Notes under the pieces: model-generated
The model's input: only the letters and a program-made list of their open reading frames with translations
Database searches by the model: none
Told to the model about the DNA's origin: nothing
NCBI GenBank assembly: GCA_034620365.1
Contig: JAQGEQ010000162.1
Span: 62,001-126,000 of the forward strand
Direction: 5' to 3'
Source: Pegea sp. RAD2-039
Taxonomy: Eukaryota > Chordata > Thaliacea > Salpida > Salpidae
DNA length: 64,000 bases
Shown: positions 59,061-64,000 of the stretch, one piece after another
How the letters are laid out: every line of letters starts with the position of its first letter
How positions within the stretch are numbered: the stretch's first letter is position 1
Program-made: the position numbers and the translations under genes

Positions 59061-59126
59061 CTAAGGGAAAAAAATATTGTAAAATTTAGATGAAAAAAAG
59101 ATTTTTTTACAAAACGTTTTTATTAC

Positions 59127-59488
59127 CTCCTTGGCTTATCTGTGGATATATTTTTAATATATCTACAATCAGCCTTTCTAATTCTCTGTCCTCAAGAAAT
59201 GGTTTGTCAGCATGATCATACATTATATGATGACAGGTGGGAAATGATGAATCGGTTTAAAGATGGTCTTCAATACATTTCTTACAAACGAAAACGAGTT
59301 AAAAGTAAATATTTCTCTGTTAAAAATATTTAAAAAAGAGATTATTATATAAATAACCACTTAAAGAAACATCCTTACAATAGTGAAGACATGTTTTCAA
59401 AACCTTAACTTTGTACAGGAAGGATTTGCAGATATTACAATTGATAGTTTTTAGTATGAATTGATCAATAGACGTTAATTTGTCCATG
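59127..59488 (-). pseudogene. P4: PCGF-type RING finger, damaged
   Basis: Exon 1 59,379-59,488 starts at the second ATG, because an extra T shifts the frame at the first. Exon 2 is 59,127-59,288. The ligands and the Phe at the seventh position are as in P3. Exon 2 has a nonsense change (CAA to TAA) in the EDHLQTDSS segment, and its acceptor is CG instead of AG, so the RING cannot be made. Both changes are private to this copy. Confidence 0.7.
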
Positions 59489-59662
59489 TTTTTTTCTCAT
59501 TAGATGAGGACTGAATCCAGGACAGATTCTGCAACATGTTGCTTATCAAAAGGATATATTTGACAAATTAATTTATAAGTTAAACAATTTTATTGTTTTT
59601 AAAATTATTTTGACTCATTTTCATGATTATACAATAAACATTGTATCCTAGATACTAAAGTT

Positions 59663-60130
59663 TTAATTTTGTCTCAAATTATCGTGAATTTTGAATTTAA
59701 CACTAAAATAAAATATAAAAAGGTTTAGTAAAATAAAAAACGGATATTTAAAAATAAAATATTAAAAGTTAGTTACTTTTTTGCTGAACTTCGGGTTATC
59801 ACCATGATTCAAAAGTTTCTTTTAACTAAATAGTTAAAATTGTTTGTATAAAGTTTGGCAGAATACCTTTTTCTAACAATTATATTTTTCTGTAAAATTT
59901 GTACTCTTTCTTTAAACAGTTTCAGTCATTTAAGCAAACTTTTTACCTCTTATTTCTTCCAAAGAATATGTTGCTTCTGTTACTCGAAGCAAATGTTAAA
60001 ACAGATGAGAAAATAAGAATATTTCTTTTTGTTTATTTGCAATTGCATGTTATCTTCAAACTATAACTTTTTCTGTTGTTTGTATCTATTGGCAAATGGT
60101 CCATCACAAAAAATAATTTCTTATCGATCC
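59663..60130 (-). pseudogene. Gene J, copy 4
   Basis: J1 ends at 59,947, J2 is 59,777-59,889 and J3 is 59,663-59,702. Shares the five-A frameshift of copy 3. The upstream segment with PFANRYKQQKKL is present near 60,065-60,110. Confidence 0.38.
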
Positions 60131-60411
60131 AAATTTTTCAACTATTTGAATACTTATGGAGGGTTAACTAGATAAGGTAATTATGAATATCAATAGTAAA
60201 TTACTGTATAGCAATTATTTCATGCTAATTTATATTTTAACCTATTGAACAGCTGAAACACAAAAATGTTTTGAGTACAACTACTAAATTAAAACTACAT
60301 TACTTCTAATTTTTATAAGCTGTCACAAATCAAAATTTAGCACAAGAAATACTCCACATTAACATGAGTTAGATAAAAATGTTTGGACTTAAATCATTTT
60401 GTTTTCAGCAG

Positions 60412-61009
60412 AATATTTTAAACCTTGTGAAGAAAGCACCAGAAAGATTCAAAACTGAATAACAAAAGTAACAGTCAAGAAATTGTTGATGAAGATGAAG
60501 ATGATGAGGATTTGGTTGTAAATGTTTCTGGTATTAGTTACAAAGGTGACATTGAAGATGTTTTTGAGGAAGAAGAAAAAATTAAAGGTTCTGATATAAA
60601 TCTATTAAAGATCTTATTTTTAATTGCTACGAACAAGCATGAAATATCTAATAATCAAAGTAACTACAAACACAAACTTATTATTAATCAGCATTAACTT
60701 TTTCTAACATAAATTATTCAAAACGAGAAAAATAAATTGGAAAAACAACCAGAAAAAGTGATAAAAAGTAATTTTGTTTTTAAACAAAAATTTAAATGAA
60801 CTTGGTTTATAAATAATTTGTTTGCAGCTGAAGTCTTAAAAGAGTCAAGTGAGGAGAATTTTAAAGATCAAAAAGATATTAGAGTGAAGGAGGAAGTTAA
60901 AGATGAAAAAGATTTTAAGTTAAAATGGAAACTTGAAAGTAAAAGAAAATTCCTGTGTGGCCGATTTAAAAAAAATTCAAACATGAATAAAATTTTTAGA
61001 TCTTTTTAA
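60412..61009 (+). pseudogene. Gene F/E, copy 3
   Basis: The F exon, after TTGTTTTCAG, keeps the EYFKPCEE opening with the same frame change as copy 2, then reads DLVVNVSGISYKGDIEDV and runs open to 60,697, past the stop seen in copy 2. Exon E (60,828-61,009) is open and identical in protein to copy 2. Identity to copy 2 is very high, so the 23-kb-apart duplication is recent. Confidence 0.42.
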
Positions 61010-62767
61010 CTAAAGGAAACTCACGATTAAAAGATCTAAAGAAAGTCATCCTGATATGAATTTAATTTACGAACATATATACTTACTGTTCATGAAAAAC
61101 AAACACTTTTCACTTGCTCAAAATATGGAAGTTTTTTTTGCACAGAAAGTTAACCTTAACCAAAATATACAAAAAGTTTATCAACATGTAACCTATGAAA
61201 TCATTAACTTATAATCAAACATTACGAAAAAAGTTTTGTATATCATTTCAAAAAGTCATCTTCATAAGAAGTAGAAAGATTTTCTCCAGTATTAATCAAA
61301 GAACAAAACCAAAGTATTCATTTGGCCAACAGGTGTTGTTCTGGTTTATAATTGAAATTGTCACCTTAAAATCTGCGCAACATATCAAAAACCGGATGAA
61401 ATTATGCAATTGACAAATACAAAAGCGTCAAAAATGCTCAAATCTTATAAAATATTTCTGTTGATATAAACACTATACTTTAAGGTTTTTAATTAAAGTT
61501 ATTCTGTTTTTGAAATTATTTTTTTGAAGTTATATTGTGCTTTTGAGTCATAATTTACTTTTTTGAGTTATACAATCAACTATTAGTAATAAGTAATATT
61601 ATTTAAACAGACTTTTAGATCAGTCTCACATTTAAAATTAGTAAAAATTCTCAGACAATTTAACAACAAATTCCATTTTATCTTTTGAATTCAACAAATT
61701 CTTAAAGATAAACACGACATTTTATCAATAATAACTGTGCCTCAAGTTTTCTTGAAGTTTCTTCAGTATTTATATGAATGACGTAAAATTATTCTATATA
61801 AATACAACCTTCAGAAAAATTAATGGTTCTTGCCAAACACTCTGGTGGTAAAACAGTTAATGTTCAATCTTTATTAGAATCTGTTAATTTCTGACTTAAT
61901 CAACAGCTAGGTACAAATTAAAAATTTCTACCTCTCGACAAATAAACTTCTGACATTTACTTCAACTAATTTTTAATTAGACAAAAACAAAATTTCTCAT
62001 TATCAATTCGTTAAAGACTTGATCATCTTTATCTCTCACTTAAGTTATTTACTGATAATTGGTTCATCTACTTTATAAAAAATTCACAAATCTTTTAAGA
62101 GCAGAGAGATATGGATACTCCCTCCTAAGGTCTTCACTTTAAAAAAGCTCTTTTAAATCTTCAATCCATTCTAAGATCATTTATCAGGAAGACTCCACTT
62201 AAAGAAAAGCATTGATTATTAGAAATAAATGTTTGATCAATTTATTCATAAATGCTAAAAACGTATTTTTATGGTGACTTTGGTAGTTGACCTTTCATAC
62301 CAAGAATTAAAATGAATTTAAATTTTTTTCGAGACGTCCATCTATTTTGTAGAAGTTAGATTTATTCTTATGTTTTATTGTTCATTAACATTTTACTGAT
62401 TTTATAAATCTCTTGTGGCACCCACAAACGCTAAACTTTAAATGGTTAATAAATACAGTAAGGAGACTGTCTCCTTACCCTCATCATCCTTGAAGATCAA
62501 AATTTTTGGAACCGTCGAAATGGCGGTGTACGAAAAATATAAAATTAGAAACTCACTTAAAAGTACAATAAGTGTAAAGCTGATTGTCTTTTAAACGTGC
62601 TGGCTAAATATTTTACGTGTTTCTTCTGGTGTCTTACAATTATAAAAGAATTTTATAATAAATTACATAAAATTGTCGCTGTTTATGAAATTTTTTCTTG
62701 TTTCATGAAATTATATATTCATTATATAATTCTTTTGCAATTCAACTTTTTTGAGGATGTGAAAATG
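61010..62767 (+). pseudogene. Possible downstream exons of the plus-strand gene, copy 3
   Basis: Near-identical to copy 2: the INQRTKPKYSFGQQ stretch at about 61,292-61,333, and MVLAKHSGGKTVNVQSLLES at 61,823-61,945 with the same TGA after VNF. The GTVEMAVYEK stretch is near 62,508. No stronger evidence. Confidence 0.3.
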
Positions 62768-62945
62768 AAGATGACTCCCTGGTTGGGTCATTGTCAGTGT
62801 CGGCATCATTATTTTCAATACCCTGATTACTAATCACCGAAAAATTGTTTTGTTGAATTCAAACAATCAAAAGACAATGAAGACGTCACAACTGCCGTAT
62901 ACGGCGTCATCTTCTTATATTTGTTTAGAAAAAGTTTCTCGCTCA
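62768..62945. repeat. CRE-rich segment, copy 4
   Basis: Homologue of 1-190 and almost identical to copy 3. CRE palindromes are degraded (GACGTCA, GCCGTATA). Confidence 0.6.
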
Positions 62946-63539
62946 GTTTAACCTAAAGTAAATTATATACATTTCATAATCAAGCTTTTTCTGGCTTATA
63001 CTTTTAACTTCTAAAATTAAGTTTTGTTGATTTGTACTTATGAGCCAAAGATACCAATTAAACTGAATTGAAAGATAACTCAAGAACTCATTAATTGTAG
63101 TTTTATTATTACATTTAGATTTAGCAAAACCTCATAAAAGTTTAGACGAATTTCACAAGATATACACAGAAGATACTAAATGAAATTAATTAAATGAGCT
63201 TCTTTTACTTTAGCTTTGATTATATAAAGATCTGTTGATAATTTTACTTCTTTCACTGATAAATATTACATAATTTCTAATATAGAGTAAACACTAAATT
63301 TAATTCAATTATATGTTTTATTTAAATAATTTTCTCATTCATCTGATTACATCTAATTATACGATTGTATACAGCGAGAAATCTATACAAAAATTCAGTT
63401 CAACATCAAATAATAAAATATTACACATATACCAAACATAAAACCTCATTTGCTATTCTAATGTACTCGAATTTTTTTGGTCAAGCATTAGTTAATACAC
63501 CTTGTCAAAAAAATACGTTTGTCCCAACTTTTCTGTAAA

Positions 63540-64000
63540 GACACTTTCAGTAGTAGTGTATCAAGATAGAATGTAAGACTTGAAGGAAAAAAAGTATATG
63601 CAAATGAAAGACTGAAAATAAAAATGACAAGATGAATGTTATAATGATGGAACCATCGATTATAGCAGACAAATTTGTGAATGAATAAGCTATTGCAACA
63701 AACGAACATCTGGCTGCAATGTGATTGAGATTTGATTAGCGTGGAACTATTATTTATCTAGCTGTTTTCTTGCTTCATCTGCAGAATCGGTTTGTTTTGT
63801 TTCATAAAAGATGTTGATGAATGTCTTCAAAATTTACGTTCGTCTGCAAGTTAAAAAAACTGTTTGTTAAACTGTTTGTAATCAAATTTTTGTTTTTGAA
63901 TTCAAAATTTGATAAGTATTTCTAATTATTTTGATGTCTTGTAAATAAATAAAAACATTTTCTTCAAAATAAAGATAAAAATTAAATTTATTTAAAAATT
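63540..64000 (-). pseudogene. Q10: family Q copy cut by the window end
   Basis: The 3' segment and terminal exon region (about 63,755-63,850) match Q6 closely. The rest lies beyond the window. By analogy with Q6 the missing part should hold the ES exon and perhaps a full 7SL-like element. Confidence 0.4.

Noticed and set aside
1-64000. A large DNA transposon (Maverick/Helitron-like) carrying the gene fragments
   Set aside because: No terminal inverted repeats, integrase, Rep/helicase or polymerase genes were seen. Tandem unequal exchange explains the blocks without it.
1-64000. tRNA genes, bacterial operons, ribosomal RNA
   Set aside because: Nothing with cloverleaf, Shine-Dalgarno-led gene chains or rRNA cores was recognised on either strand.

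Overview
The window looks like a stretch of an AT-rich invertebrate animal genome, roughly 70-75% A+T by eye. It has short GT-AG introns of about 50-100 bp, CR1-type LINE debris and 7SL (SRP RNA)-related elements. The best-recognised gene is a Polycomb-group RING finger (PCGF/Psc/Bmi1-like) gene, a family of animal chromatin regulators. A flatworm or another AT-rich invertebrate would fit, but the species cannot be named from the sequence. Nothing is bacterial or viral, and no tRNA, CRISPR or operon structure was seen.

The window is a mosaic of segmental duplications. Four copies of a PCGF-like unit lie on the minus strand: P1 9.7-11.35 kb, P2 27.1-28.8 kb, P3 34.6-36.7 kb, P4 57.5-59.5 kb. 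The exons join in phase: RING part 1, RING part 2, a short linker, two exons resembling a RAWUL ubiquitin-like domain, then a 716-bp exon for a Ser/Thr/Asn-rich tail. Only P3 and P4 keep the RING exons. P1 and P2 share one deletion that removed both. P2 alone is followed by a 1.7-kb segment (25.35-27.04 kb) that codes, with several frame breaks, for a basic and acidic tail with two SUMO-interaction-like motifs. Every copy carries stops, frameshifts or lost splice sites, so all are called pseudogenes or decaying paralogues.

Two further genes travel with each full unit: an unrecognised minus-strand gene (J) just upstream of the RING exon, and an unrecognised plus-strand gene (F/E) with acidic and lysine-rich exons. 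A second minus-strand family (Q, about ten copies) has short in-phase exons with a weak resemblance to the TFIIS-N/LEDGF integrase-binding fold. A third minus-strand family (H/G, three copies) starts at a clear Met.

Layout by duplicated block: start unit with Q1 (1-4.35 kb); low-complexity AT-rich DNA (4.35-5.99); Z1 (5.99-8.0); Q2 and 7SL head (8.0-9.5); P1 (9.7-11.5); Q3 fragment and W1 (11.6-12.8); a 520-bp ATC microsatellite (12.82-13.34); full-length 7SL-like element (13.87-14.15); Y1 (14.15-21.24); AT-rich DNA; CR1-like LINE fragment (22.08-22.53); Z3 fragment (22.54-22.9); AT-rich DNA; PCGF tail and P2 (25.35-28.8); F/E, CRE-like region and Q5 (29-34); P3 unit (34.2-42.35); 7SL-like element (42.37-42.65); Y2 (42.65-49.77); Q8 and W2 (49.77-51.7); Y3 (51.7-53.75); Z2, Q9 and P4 unit (53.75-64.0). 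Stretches 53.75-59.1 and 5.99-11.3 kb are long copies of each other.

If the assignments hold, the region is an amplifying and decaying cluster of chromatin-type gene fragments (PCGF-like, possibly LEDGF-like and ELL-like) interleaved with SRP-RNA-derived repeats. Whether any copy is expressed cannot be decided from the sequence alone.
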